A stretch of DNA of 64,000 nucleotides, taken from positions 56,998 through 120,997 of the forward strand of contig DFUT01000042.1 in the NCBI GenBank assembly GCA_002381125.1, written 5' to 3'. Within the stretch, counting starts at the first letter, position 1, and every line of letters begins with the position of its first letter. The notes under the pieces are model-generated. The model searched no databases. It had not been told where the DNA came from and saw only the letters and a program-made list of their open reading frames with translations. A program made the position numbers and the translations under genes. Positions 41,072 through 49,578 of the stretch are shown piece by piece. Source of the stretch: Bacteroidales bacterium UBA4179 (lineage in GTDB: Bacteria > Bacteroidota > Bacteroidia > Bacteroidales > Dysgonomonadaceae).

Positions 41072-41722
41072 AGTTGTAAAATTTCACAAGGTTGTTGATG
41101 TTTTTTTCTCATTGTTTCGTTACGCATCACTTCACAATGAGAAAAAAGAGCGTCTGAATGAAAGCTTAATTAATTTTGAAAAATTAAAAACAAAAAATTA
41201 TGAAACAAGTTTATCATCCGACTGCCGTAACAAATGTACACATTCGCAGGCAAATTAAAGAAAGTTCTTTGACAAATTTTTCAAGTAGCTCAAAACCTTT
41301 CATACTTCTCCCGCCACTATTAGCAAGTGGAAAAACAGGGAAACATGCGAAGATCAAAGCTCACGTCCTCATAAAATCGTATACGCTTTAAATGAGTTGG
41401 AAAAAAGCTTAGTCGTTTCCGTCAGGAAAACTACCCGGTTGCCTTTGGATGAAGTTTGCAAAACCAATCCTATTAAACATAGGCTCACTCAGCCCAATAC
41501 CGCAAAAACGAACGGCATGGTAGAAAGAGCCAACAGAATCATTAAAAAAGAAACCATTCTTAAAGAGAATTACGCAAATAAAGAAGAAATGGTTGAAAAA
41601 TGGTTTATGTTAAAACCTGAAATTTTTAAACAAAATCTTTGTGAATTTAAAAATAAAATTATAGGTTTGAGCTTAATTAAAAGTCCAAGTTTTCATAAAC
41701 AACCTTGTGAAACTTGACAACT
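41072..41722 (+). mobile_element. IS481-family element, internally deleted, both ends kept
   Basis: Terminal inverted repeats are visible: 41072-41096 (AGTTGTAAAATTTCACAAGG...) and the reverse complement at 41698-41722, 21 of 25 positions alike. Between them is a shortened transposase gene. At 41102-41147 lies a long inverted repeat with arms TTTTTTCTCATTGT and ACAATGAGAAAAAA that could insulate the transposase gene from outside transcription. At 651 bp the element is about half the normal length and cannot move by itself. Confidence 0.7.
41200..41717 (+). pseudogene. IS481-family transposase remnant
   Basis: It starts MKQVYHPTAVTNVHIRRQIK, shifts frame near 41290, continues as ATISKWKNRETCEDQSSRPH and then LNELEKSLVVSVRKTTRLPL, and jumps from DEVCKT directly to HRLTQPNTAKTNGMVERAN near the end of the DDE core. 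About 130 residues with the first two catalytic aspartates are deleted. The last part ends FHKQPCET at TGA 41715-41717, inside the right terminal repeat, as is usual. Confidence 0.7.
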
Positions 41723-41760
41723 ATAATAGATAAACAACAAATATCCAAAAATATAGGGAT

Positions 41761-42504
41761 ATGGAACGTAACATAAATTTAAAATCTGTTTTTATGATGA
41801 TGGCAATTCTCACGGCCTTTACCCTAAAAGGCGGTTCATATGAAACGGATACCTTCAAGACGAAGAACAATCACGAAGTGGCGATTACTTTCATTAAGCA
41901 TGGAAGCCTGGCACTTACTTTCAACAATTTATCCATCCAGGTTGATCCGGTTTCCATGTATGCCGACTATTCGACTTTTCCAAAAGCCGACATTATTTTA
42001 ATTACGCACGAACATGATGACCATTTCGATCCAAAAGCCATCCAAACGTTATCGAAAGAAAATACGCTACTCATCATGAACGAAGCAAGTGCAAAGAAAT
42101 TGGGAAATCCGAAAGCCGAAATAATGAAAAATGGCGACAAAATAAAAGTCTCGGATCAAATCTTGATAGAAGCTGTTCCTGCATACAATACAACACCCGG
42201 GAGGGAACAATTTCATCCCCGCCATCGCGACAACGGTTATATCCTGACCATTGACGGACTAAGGATTTATATTGCCGGCGACACGGAAGACATTCCCGAG
42301 ATGAAAAACCTAAAAAATATCGATATTGCATTCCTTCCGGTGAATCAACCTTACACCATGACTGTTACGCAGGCCGTAAACGCAGCCAACATGTTTTTGC
42401 CAAAAATTCTCTATCCCTATCATTTTGGAAACACCAACGTAAAACAATTGAAGGAAGCATTGAAAAACAGCGGCATAGAGGTCCGACTAAGAAAAATGGA
42501 ATAA
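41761..42504 (+). CDS. Metallo-beta-lactamase-fold hydrolase
   Basis: A 247-residue UlaG-like MBL-fold protein with a hydrophobic N-terminus (VFMMMAILTAFTL), probably exported. Metal ligands are seen in LITHEHDDHFDPKAI (H-x-H-x-D-H), the aspartate in YIAGDTEDIPEM and a histidine in YPYHFGNTN. Substrate unknown. It precedes the ECF sigma gene by 27 bases on the same strand and might be co-transcribed. Confidence 0.85.
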   Translation: MERNINLKSVFMMMAILTAFTLKGGSYETDTFKTKNNHEVAITFIKHGSLALTFNNLSIQVDPVSMYADYSTFPKADIILITHEHDDHFDPKAIQTLSKENTLLIMNEASAKKLGNPKAEIMKNGDKIKVSDQILIEAVPAYNTTPGREQFHPRHRDNGYILTIDGLRIYIAGDTEDIPEMKNLKNIDIAFLPVNQPYTMTVTQAVNAANMFLPKILYPYHFGNTNVKQLKEALKNSGIEVRLRKME

Positions 42505-42531
42505 AGTCCGGGCAATCCTCTAAACAAAATA

Positions 42532-43098
42532 ATGGACGAAAAATACCTGATAAACGAATTGAAAAACAAAAACAAAGTAGTGTTCGATTTTGTTTTTACC
42601 TATTATTATTCAGGTCTTTGTGCATATGCCCGAAGATGGGTTATAGATGAAGATACGGCGGAAGACTTGGTGCAAGATTTTTTTGTACATTTATGGACAG
42701 AAGGACACAAGCTTGAAATCACTTCATCCCTCAAATCGTACTTTTTTGCATCCATCCGAAATATGAGCATTAATCATCTAAAACACAATCAAGTAAAAAA
42801 ACGATACGAAAATTATATAACAAAGCAGCACTCCGAATCTTTACAATTCACCGAATGGGAATTTACAGAAGCCGAAATAATCGAACTAGTCGAAAAAACC
42901 ATGGAAAAATTGCCGCCCCGCTGTCGCGAAGTATTTTGTCTCAGCCGCTTTGAAGGAAAAAATAATGCCGCCATAGCCGAAATGTTGGATATATCTAAAA
43001 GAACGGTTGAACTCCAAATCAGCAATGCCTTGAAAATATTGCGTACCGAACTAAAAGATTATTTACCACTAGTGGTTCTTCTTTGGTTACTAAAATAG
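42532..43098 (+). CDS. ECF-type RNA polymerase sigma factor
   Basis: A 188-residue sigma-70 family ECF factor of the Bacteroidetes FecI-like group. Region 2 is at FDFVFTYYYSGLCAYARRWV and EDLVQDFFVHLW; region 4 is at LPPRCREVFCLSRFEG and NAAIAEMLDISKRTVELQIS. The FecR-type anti-sigma gene follows after 164 bases. Such pairs usually control a nearby SusC/SusD pair, which is absent here. Confidence 0.92.
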   Translation: MDEKYLINELKNKNKVVFDFVFTYYYSGLCAYARRWVIDEDTAEDLVQDFFVHLWTEGHKLEITSSLKSYFFASIRNMSINHLKHNQVKKRYENYITKQHSESLQFTEWEFTEAEIIELVEKTMEKLPPRCREVFCLSRFEGKNNAAIAEMLDISKRTVELQISNALKILRTELKDYLPLVVLLWLLK

Positions 43099-43262
43099 TT
43101 TTCATACCTACAAAACATATAAAGCAGTTCTGTTTTATAGCCAAGATTAAGAAAAATTCTTCTCATTTTAATAATTTTCTCTCAACGTATATGTGTTTTA
43201 TCAAACTAAGTTGTCTTTATAGTAAAAGGGCGAAATTTTTTGCCATTTTTATATAAAACATA

Positions 43263-44381
43263 ATGAAGATTGAGTACGATTACGACAAATTATTGGGCGA
43301 TTATTTTTCAGGAAAGCTGAATGCCGACGGAAGAAAGCATGTGGAAGATTGGATAAATGCATCGGAAGAAAACCGTGCTGTCTTCTTAAATGCCGAAAAA
43401 GTATGGCATGCGCTTAATCTTTTGGAAGAAATGAAAAAATACGATGCCGGCAAAGCATTGGAAAAAGTTCACGACAAAATCGGAGAAATTTCTCATCGCA
43501 ACAAAAAAAGATTCTTATTTTATTGGCAACGAATAGCTGCCGTTTTGCTAATCCCTTTACTCATTGCCACCCTTGGAATCTATTTTTTCCGTACGACAAA
43601 AACACCAACCAACCCAATTGTTTGGCAAACAATTTCTACTCCAAACGGAGTAAGATCGCAAATACAACTTCCGGACGGAACAACGGTATGGCTGAATTCC
43701 GGATCGAAACTCACCTACCCGTCCATTTTCTCTGCCAATGAACGAACGGTTCAACTGGCGGGAGAGGCATATTTTGAAGTAGCAAAAAACAAACAGAAAC
43801 CTTTTTACGTGGATCTCGGTAAAGTTGGAATCGCCGTGACCGGCACAACTTTCAATGTTGCCCATTACTCGGATGAAAAACAAACGGAAGTTGTGCTGAC
43901 ATCGGGGAAAGTCAAACTTGTTGAACAGGAAGGAAACAAGCGGCTCGATATAGTCGAAATGAAACCCGGAGAGAAGGCCGTTTACGAAGAATCTTCGCGC
44001 AAAATTACCCTAGTTCAAACAGATACGGAAAAACACACCTCATGGATCAACGGTTATCTTATTTTTAGGGACGATGTAATGACGGAAGTTGTCAAAAAAC
44101 TCAGCCGCCAATTCAATGTCGACATCGAAATTGCGGATCCTGAAATTGCACAATACGTTTATACGGCTACATTTAAAGATGAAACGCTAGAGCAGATACT
44201 CTTTCTTCTGCAAAAAACTTCTCCCATCTCTTATACCATTCAGCCTGCAAAACAATTAAATAACGGGAGCTTCGAAGCACAAAAAATCATTTTAAAAAAA
44301 GAAAAAACACACGACATATCGAATAATTGTTTACTTTTGCAATACAGCAAGCGATCCATGTTGTTTTCACGGAAAAGATGA
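43263..44381 (+). CDS. FecR-family anti-sigma factor
   Basis: A 372-residue membrane-bound FecR/DUF4974 protein. There is an N-terminal cytoplasmic anti-sigma segment, one membrane helix (about residues 88-108, IAAVLLIPLLIATLGIYFF), a FecR domain (STPNGVRSQIQLPDGTTVWL; AGEAYFEVAKNKQKPF; VTGTTFNVAHY) and a C-terminal DUF4974 (FKDETLEQILFLLQ). The family normally ends near KIILKK; here about 27 extra residues follow (EKTHDISNNCLLLQ...) that look like translated non-coding sequence. This fits a deletion that removed the natural stop and the downstream TonB-dependent transporter. Confidence 0.88.
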   Translation: MKIEYDYDKLLGDYFSGKLNADGRKHVEDWINASEENRAVFLNAEKVWHALNLLEEMKKYDAGKALEKVHDKIGEISHRNKKRFLFYWQRIAAVLLIPLLIATLGIYFFRTTKTPTNPIVWQTISTPNGVRSQIQLPDGTTVWLNSGSKLTYPSIFSANERTVQLAGEAYFEVAKNKQKPFYVDLGKVGIAVTGTTFNVAHYSDEKQTEVVLTSGKVKLVEQEGNKRLDIVEMKPGEKAVYEESSRKITLVQTDTEKHTSWINGYLIFRDDVMTEVVKKLSRQFNVDIEIADPEIAQYVYTATFKDETLEQILFLLQKTSPISYTIQPAKQLNNGSFEAQKIILKKEKTHDISNNCLLLQYSKRSMLFSRKR

Positions 44382-44448
44382 TACCGATTAAGTATAAAAA
44401 GAAACAAGAAATTTTTAAAAAATATCCAATTTAATAAAAATACAAACA

Positions 44449-45597
44449 ATGAAGACCAACAAACTATGCTGGCTGATGGCTATAGTAGCCATCGTTGGCT
44501 GTACCAACAAACAAAAAGAAGTTCCCAAAGAAACGACTACTCTTTCGGGATTAAAGCGAAGTAATTTTCAAACGATTGTTGACGGTGATTCCACCGATTT
44601 GTATGTGTTGAAAAATGCAAACGGAATTGAAGTGTGCGTGACAAATTACGGTGGACGAATTGTTTCCATAATGGTACCCGACAAAGATGGGACTATGCAA
44701 GATGTAGTATTGGGTTTTGATTCTATTCAAGATTACATCAATATTCCCACTGATTTTGGAGCAACTATTGGTCGTTATGCTAACAGAATTGCCTATGGAA
44801 AAATTACAGTAGCAGGAGTGGAATATCAACTTCCACAAAACAATTACGGCCACACGTTACACGGGGGGGATGAAGGCTTTCATACCAAAGTTTTTAAAGC
44901 TGTTCAACCCGACAGCCAGACGGTAGAGCTGTCTTACTTGTCACCCGATGGAGAAGCCGGTTTCCCCGGAAACCTTAACGTAAAAGTAACAATGAAACTT
45001 ACCGACGACAATGCCATCGATATCGGTTACGAAGCCGAAACCGACAAGGAAACGGTCGTAAACCTTACCAATCATTCCTATTTCAACTTGAGTGGTAATC
45101 CTGCGAATACCATTTTAGATCATGTGTTGATGATCAATGCGGACAGCTATACGCCCATTGACAGCACTTTTATGACTACCGGGAAAATCGAGAAAGTGGA
45201 AGGGACTCCGATGGATTTTAGAACACCTACGCCTGTTGGTGCGCGTATCGACAGCGATTTTGAACAATTAAAATTCGGTAAAGGATACGATCATAACTGG
45301 GTATTGAATACACAAGGCGATGTTTCTCAACTTGCCGCTGCCGTGTATTGCCCACAAACCAATATCCGACTGGAAGTATATACCACAGAACCCGGGTTGC
45401 AAGTATATACAGGCAACTTTCTCGATGGAACAATCACCGGGAAAAAAGGTATTGTTTACAATAAGCATGCTGCCATCTGTCTGGAAACGCAAAAATATCC
45501 GGATTCACCCAATAAACCCCATTGGCCTTCGCCTTACCTGAAACCGGGAGAGAAATATACCGGTCGGTGTGTATACAAGTTTGCAACACAAAATTAA
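44449..45597 (+). CDS. galM: Aldose 1-epimerase (mutarotase) lipoprotein
   Basis: A 382-residue GalM-type mutarotase that interconverts alpha and beta anomers of hexoses, exported as a lipoprotein (LMAIVAIVGCTNKQ). VCVTNYGGRIVSIMVPDKDG, GATIGRYANRIAYGKI, NNYGHTLHGGDEGFHTKVF (catalytic His) and VNLTNHSYFNLSG (second His) and the C-terminal CLETQKYPDSPNKPHWPSP with catalytic Glu are all present. Periplasmic mutarotases in this phylum accompany polysaccharide utilisation. Confidence 0.94.
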   Translation: MKTNKLCWLMAIVAIVGCTNKQKEVPKETTTLSGLKRSNFQTIVDGDSTDLYVLKNANGIEVCVTNYGGRIVSIMVPDKDGTMQDVVLGFDSIQDYINIPTDFGATIGRYANRIAYGKITVAGVEYQLPQNNYGHTLHGGDEGFHTKVFKAVQPDSQTVELSYLSPDGEAGFPGNLNVKVTMKLTDDNAIDIGYEAETDKETVVNLTNHSYFNLSGNPANTILDHVLMINADSYTPIDSTFMTTGKIEKVEGTPMDFRTPTPVGARIDSDFEQLKFGKGYDHNWVLNTQGDVSQLAAAVYCPQTNIRLEVYTTEPGLQVYTGNFLDGTITGKKGIVYNKHAAICLETQKYPDSPNKPHWPSPYLKPGEKYTGRCVYKFATQN

Positions 45598-45619
45598 ATT
45601 TGAATTGATGAAGTCCCTC

Positions 45620-45672
45620 CAACAACTCCATTCAAAGCGATTTTTCAAAAAATCATTTGAATGGAGTTGTTG
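45620..45672. terminator. Long hairpin after galM
   Basis: A 17-bp stem, CAACAACTCCATTCAAA (45620-45636) and its complement at 45656-45672, enclosing a second stem GATTTTT/AAAAATC. It starts 22 bases after the galM stop. There is no long T run, so it could be an RNA 3'-end stabiliser as well as a terminator. Confidence 0.65.
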
Positions 45673-45881
45673 CAATTAAAAAAATAATGAAAACGACTTT
45701 TAGGAGGGGCTCATCAATTTCTAAAATTCATCTGTCTCAATTATTATCGTATTTGCAGTATTCCCCCTCTTTAATTCTGTAATGAAGTTAATCGTTATGT
45801 GAAAATCGGCAAGAAACAGCCGGAAAACCGGGTTTATTCGCTTGCTACTATTAATAGAGATTTATTAATTACCCGATAACC

Positions 45882-47204
45882 ATGACTCCATTAATAAAAG
45901 ACAACATACGAGAAAAAGAAAAAACAAAAAGACTATACGAAATAGGATTAAGTTTATTGATAATCTTTCATATTACTTCCTGTGGATTAAAGCAAAAAGA
46001 GGATCATCCCGATTCATCGGATCAAATAGAAACATCGCATATCCATGAATATGGAATATGTATCGATTCGTTAAATGTTAACCGGTATAAAATAAAAAAA
46101 GGCGACTATCTTGCTTCTATATTAACGGAGCTAGGATTCACGGGGACAATATCCGATAAAATAAGTCAAACCGTTTCACCCTATTATTCTCCTTCAAAAC
46201 TACAAATCGGGAATACCTATGCAACCATTACAACACAAGATTCCACTTCAAATATTGAGTATCTTGTTTTTGAAAAATCAAAAACCGAATATGTGGTAGT
46301 AGATCTCTCATCAGACAACATTAAAGCATACGAAGGTGAGAAACCCATCACCTTGCAACGCAAATATATCGAGGGAACAATCACTTCTTCGCTATGGAAC
46401 GCAATCATCGATGCCGAAGTTCATCCGCTGCTTGCGCTTAAGCTGTCCGATCTCTATGCTTGGCAAATCGATTTTTTTGACATAAAAAAGGGAGATTCGT
46501 TTCGTTTGATGTATGATGAAGCCTACATCGATGATACCACCTTCGTGGATATAGCTTCGATAGAAGGTGCGGTTTTTACGCATCAAGGCAGAGCATACTG
46601 TGCAATTCCCTTCAAACAGGATTCAGTGAGAGAATATTTCGACGAAGAAGGCAATAGCCTGAGAAAAGAATTTTTGAAATCGCCTCTCGACTTCTTTCGT
46701 ATCACTTCCAAATTTACCAATTCGCGCTATCATCCTATCCTGAAACGATACCGGGCGCATCATGGCGTAGATTATGCTGCACCTGTAGGTACACCGGTAA
46801 AAACGATCGGCGATGGTGTAGTGATTGAGAAAGGATATCAACAAAACGGAGGAGGAAATTATCTAAAGGTAAAACATAATAGTATATACACTACAACCTA
46901 TATGCATCTGAGCCGGTTTGCCAAAGGAATTAAAAAAGGAAGTTTTGTGAAACAAGGAGATATCATCGCTTACGTGGGATCAACCGGCTTGTCTACCGGG
47001 CCTCATCTCGATTTCCGTGTGTACAAAAACAATCAACCGATCAATCCACTCACTATGGAGGCTCCTCCCTCTTTACCCATAAAGCCTGAGTTAAGGGACA
47101 GTTTTCTGGTAGTTCGAGCCAATGTACTGTGGCAATTGGATAGTTTGCAGCAATCTACGCGGCTATATGCTTCGATGCCCGATTCGTTAACTCAAGATCT
47201 GTAA
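45882..47204 (+). CDS. M23 family metallopeptidase lipoprotein
   Basis: A 440-residue lipoprotein (LSLLIIFHITSCGLKQ) with a LysM/OapA-like N-terminal part (RYKIKKGDYLASILTELGF near residue 65) and a C-terminal LytM domain. Zn ligands appear in RAHHGVDYAAPVGTPV (H-x3-D) and in TGPHLDFRVYKN, where a His is kept and the second His of HxH is Asp, as often seen in this group. It would cleave peptidoglycan cross-bridges or act in envelope assembly. The product length and the two-domain layout match Bacteroidetes M23 lipoproteins. It converges on nth with an 85-base gap. Confidence 0.9.
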   Translation: MTPLIKDNIREKEKTKRLYEIGLSLLIIFHITSCGLKQKEDHPDSSDQIETSHIHEYGICIDSLNVNRYKIKKGDYLASILTELGFTGTISDKISQTVSPYYSPSKLQIGNTYATITTQDSTSNIEYLVFEKSKTEYVVVDLSSDNIKAYEGEKPITLQRKYIEGTITSSLWNAIIDAEVHPLLALKLSDLYAWQIDFFDIKKGDSFRLMYDEAYIDDTTFVDIASIEGAVFTHQGRAYCAIPFKQDSVREYFDEEGNSLRKEFLKSPLDFFRITSKFTNSRYHPILKRYRAHHGVDYAAPVGTPVKTIGDGVVIEKGYQQNGGGNYLKVKHNSIYTTTYMHLSRFAKGIKKGSFVKQGDIIAYVGSTGLSTGPHLDFRVYKNNQPINPLTMEAPPSLPIKPELRDSFLVVRANVLWQLDSLQQSTRLYASMPDSLTQDL

Positions 47205-47289
47205 ATGTAATTTTCAATCGGAAAACGTTTGTCCACATTATAACCCTTTTATTGTTTTTCAATGATAAACAAAAAACAAAGCATTGGTT

Positions 47290-47949
47290 TCAAAGCCGGG
47301 TTAAATTACCGTTGACTTTATACTCATAATACTTACAATATTCTCGAAGTCCGCATTCCTCACATTTTGGGTTTCGTGCGGTACATACATATCGTCCGTG
47401 AAGGATCAGCCAATGATGTGCTTTCGACAACAACTCCTTCGGAATATGTTTCACCAGCTCTTTTTCCACTTCCAATGGTGTTTTTGCGTTATCTGTCAAT
47501 CCCAAACGATTCGAAACCCTGAATACATGCGTATCCACCGGCATCGCCGGAACATCGAAAGCCACGGCAAGCATCACATTTGCCGTCTTGCGCCCAACAC
47601 CGGGTATCGTCAACAGTGAATCGATATCCGCCGGTACTTCCCCTCCGAAATCATTCACCAGTTTTTGTGCCATTTTTACCAAATTTTTTGCCTTGTTGTT
47701 TGGATATGAACACGATTTGATGAATTCATATACTTCGTCCGGTGAAGCTGCGGCCAAAGCTTCGGGAGTGGGGTAAGCTTCAAATAAAGGAGGAGTAATC
47801 GTATTCACCCGTTTGTCGGTACACTGAGCCGATAACATCACCGCTATCAACAATTGAAAAGGATTATCGTAATGCAATTCCGTTGCTGCCGATTGTGCAT
47901 TTGCTTCAAACCATTGCAACACATTTTTATAGCGTTCTGCTTTTGTCAT
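47290..47949 (-). CDS. nth: Endonuclease III
   Basis: A 219-residue base-excision repair glycosylase/AP lyase for oxidised pyrimidines. LLTIPGVGRKTANVMLAVAF holds the helix-hairpin-helix and catalytic Lys, MPVDTHVFRVSNRLGL has the catalytic Asp, and CTARNPKCEECGLREYC binds a 4Fe-4S cluster. ATG 47949 (MTKAERYKNV) is chosen; an upstream ATG at 48000 would overlap rsmE by 17 codons. Stop and start overlap with rsmE (TAATG), so the two are coupled. Confidence 0.95.
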   Translation of the reverse strand: MTKAERYKNVLQWFEANAQSAATELHYDNPFQLLIAVMLSAQCTDKRVNTITPPLFEAYPTPEALAAASPDEVYEFIKSCSYPNNKAKNLVKMAQKLVNDFGGEVPADIDSLLTIPGVGRKTANVMLAVAFDVPAMPVDTHVFRVSNRLGLTDNAKTPLEVEKELVKHIPKELLSKAHHWLILHGRYVCTARNPKCEECGLREYCKYYEYKVNGNLTRL

Positions 47950-48662
47950 TATAATTCCAATTGATTCAAAACATGCACAGTGTGGCAGGCCACCAAACAT
48001 GCTGTTTCTGTCCGCAAACGGTTTTCTCCAAAACTAATCGGTTGAAAGCCCTTCTCTATTGCTTTTTGTACCTCCTCTTCACTGAAATCACCCTCCGGAC
48101 CTATTAATAATAAAGCGTCTTCCCCTTTTTTATATGTTTGGGTCAGCGGTTCTTTTTTCAGAGGATAACAATGGGCTATAAATTTTCTGCCCGAAAAAGG
48201 CATTGAAACAAACTCTTGGAAAGGAATCATTTCGTTTAAACAGGGCAACACTGCCTGCCGAGATTGCTTCATAGCCGAAATTATGATCTTTCTTAGTCGT
48301 TCGGATTTAACTTCTTTTCGCTCCGAAAACCGGCAAAGCAATGGAGAAATTTCGTCTATACCGATTTCTGTCGCTTTTTCGACAAACCATTCATTACGCT
48401 CCATATTTTTGGTAGGAGCAAAAGCGATATGAAGAGAGAAATTCCAACTTTTACCGCGAAAAATCTCTTTTTCTATACTTACTACACAATGCTTGGGATG
48501 AGCTTCTGTGAGAATACAATCGTAGAAATATCCTCTTCCGTCGGTTATGGTTAATCTGTCGCCTTCCCTCATGCGCAACACTTTAATGCAATGATGCGAC
48601 TCTTGTTCAGGAAGTTGGGGATTCTCTCTGATATCGGGACAATAAAACGGTGTATCAGACAT
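47949..48662 (-). CDS. rsmE: 16S rRNA m3U1498 methyltransferase
   Basis: A 237-residue SPOUT-class methyltransferase. An N-terminal PUA-like part (HHCIKVLRMREGDRLTITDG) precedes the knotted SAM domain with SGRKFIAHCYP, ALLLIGPEGDFSEEEVQKA and FGENRLRTETA, the diagnostic RsmE motifs. It is the middle gene of a minus-strand DUF151-rsmE-nth unit; 12 bases separate it from the DUF151 gene. Confidence 0.95.
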   Translation of the reverse strand: MSDTPFYCPDIRENPQLPEQESHHCIKVLRMREGDRLTITDGRGYFYDCILTEAHPKHCVVSIEKEIFRGKSWNFSLHIAFAPTKNMERNEWFVEKATEIGIDEISPLLCRFSERKEVKSERLRKIIISAMKQSRQAVLPCLNEMIPFQEFVSMPFSGRKFIAHCYPLKKEPLTQTYKKGEDALLLIGPEGDFSEEEVQKAIEKGFQPISFGENRLRTETACLVACHTVHVLNQLEL

Positions 48663-48674
48663 ATGCCGATGAAA

Positions 48675-49271
48675 TCACGATTTGTTTTCCCTGCGTTTGA
48701 TTTCATCCCGAAGGCGGGAAGCCAATTCGTAATTTTCTTCCCTGACGGCTTCTTCTAGTCGGTTCTTCAATGCGTCGATACGAAGGTGGGAAAGATCGTC
48801 CGGAACCTTATCCTCTTCGCTTTCGGGAGCTTGTTCTCCGGAGAATGCAGCTATCCCTTCATCGAAAACAATCGCCATGTTTTTCATAATCTCTTCTGTG
48901 GTATAAATAGGCGAATGTGTGCGCATGGCAATAGCCACCGCATCGGAAGTCCGCGAATCAATTCGATATTCTTTACCATATTGCCGCAACAACAACTCCG
49001 AATAAAAAGCACCGTTTTCAAATTTATGAATGAATGCTTCCACCAATTCGATATTGAGCTCTTTAAAAATGGAATGAATAAGATCGTGAGACAATGGTCG
49101 CGGAGGAGTTATATTTTCTATTACGAGAGCAATAGATTGCGCTTCGGGAGTACCTATGACAATCGGCAACCGTCTCAAGCCGTTTTCTTCGGCAAGAATA
49201 AGTGCATATGCTCCTGCTTGCACTTGGCTAAACGAAATACCCAATACAGAAAGTTTAACTCGATTTTCCAC
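48675..49271 (-). CDS. Bifunctional nuclease family protein (DUF151) with UVR domain
   Basis: A 198-residue protein. Residues 1-135 are DUF151/BFN (YALILAEENGLRRLPIVIG, RTSDAVAIAMRTHSPIYTT), a fold with reported nuclease activity in plant homologues. The C-terminus has a UvrB/UvrC interaction motif (LRIDALKNRLEEAVREENYE, then ASRLRDEIKRRE), which suggests a link to nucleotide excision repair. First gene of the unit; a TATATTTG box lies 38 bases upstream. Confidence 0.9.
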   Translation of the reverse strand: MENRVKLSVLGISFSQVQAGAYALILAEENGLRRLPIVIGTPEAQSIALVIENITPPRPLSHDLIHSIFKELNIELVEAFIHKFENGAFYSELLLRQYGKEYRIDSRTSDAVAIAMRTHSPIYTTEEIMKNMAIVFDEGIAAFSGEQAPESEEDKVPDDLSHLRIDALKNRLEEAVREENYELASRLRDEIKRRENKS

Positions 49272-49308
49272 AATAAATTCCTTTTAATAATCTTAAATGA
49301 TAAGACTT

Positions 49309-49316
49309 CAAATATA
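49309..49316 (-). promoter_or_regulatory. -7 box for the DUF151-rsmE-nth unit
   Basis: TATATTTG on the minus strand, matching TAnnTTTG, 38 bases before the DUF151 start codon. A -33 TTTG-like element is possible at 49333-49336, with shorter spacing than usual. Confidence 0.5.
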
Positions 49317-49399
49317 GCATTTTTCAGTATAACAAAAACCAAAATCCCAAACAAATAGAAAAAAATGATTGATTTTTTCCTTTATTTGAAGGAAATTGT

Positions 49400-49407
49400 T
49401 ATCTTTG
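49400..49407 (+). promoter_or_regulatory. -7 box for tRNA-His
   Basis: TATCTTTG followed by C, 18 bases before the tRNA. This matches TAnnTTTG exactly. No good -33 element at standard spacing was found. Confidence 0.6.
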
Positions 49408-49425
49408 CAGGCGCAAATTGAAATG

Positions 49426-49499
49426 GTGGTTGTAGCTCAGTTGGTTAGAGCGACGGATTGTGGTTCCGTAAGTCGTGGGTTCGAATCCCATCTTCCACC
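49426..49499 (+). tRNA. tRNA-His (anticodon GTG)
   Basis: A 74-base cloverleaf with the encoded extra G at 49425 typical of tRNA-His. D arm GCTC...GAGC, anticodon stem ACGGA/TCCGT with loop TTGTGGT (anticodon GTG), T arm GTGGG-TTCGAAT-CCCAT, discriminator C. The acceptor stem GTGGTTG versus CTTCCAC leaves two adjacent T-T mismatches (pairs 5 and 6), which is unusual. No CCA is encoded. Confidence 0.93.
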
Positions 49500-49545
49500 C
49501 ATTGTAGGGAATAGTTTTTTCATTCTTTCATGATTTGTTTTAGGT

Positions 49546-49578
49546 AATCACGTATTTTTATAATACGTGATTTTTTTT
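49546..49578 (+). terminator. Intrinsic terminator after tRNA-His
   Basis: AATCACGTATT (49546-49556) and AATACGTGATT (49562-49572) form an 11-bp stem with a 5-base loop, followed by six further T (eight T in a row in all). A textbook rho-independent terminator; its reverse strand also precedes the end of the convergent methyltransferase gene. Confidence 0.9.
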
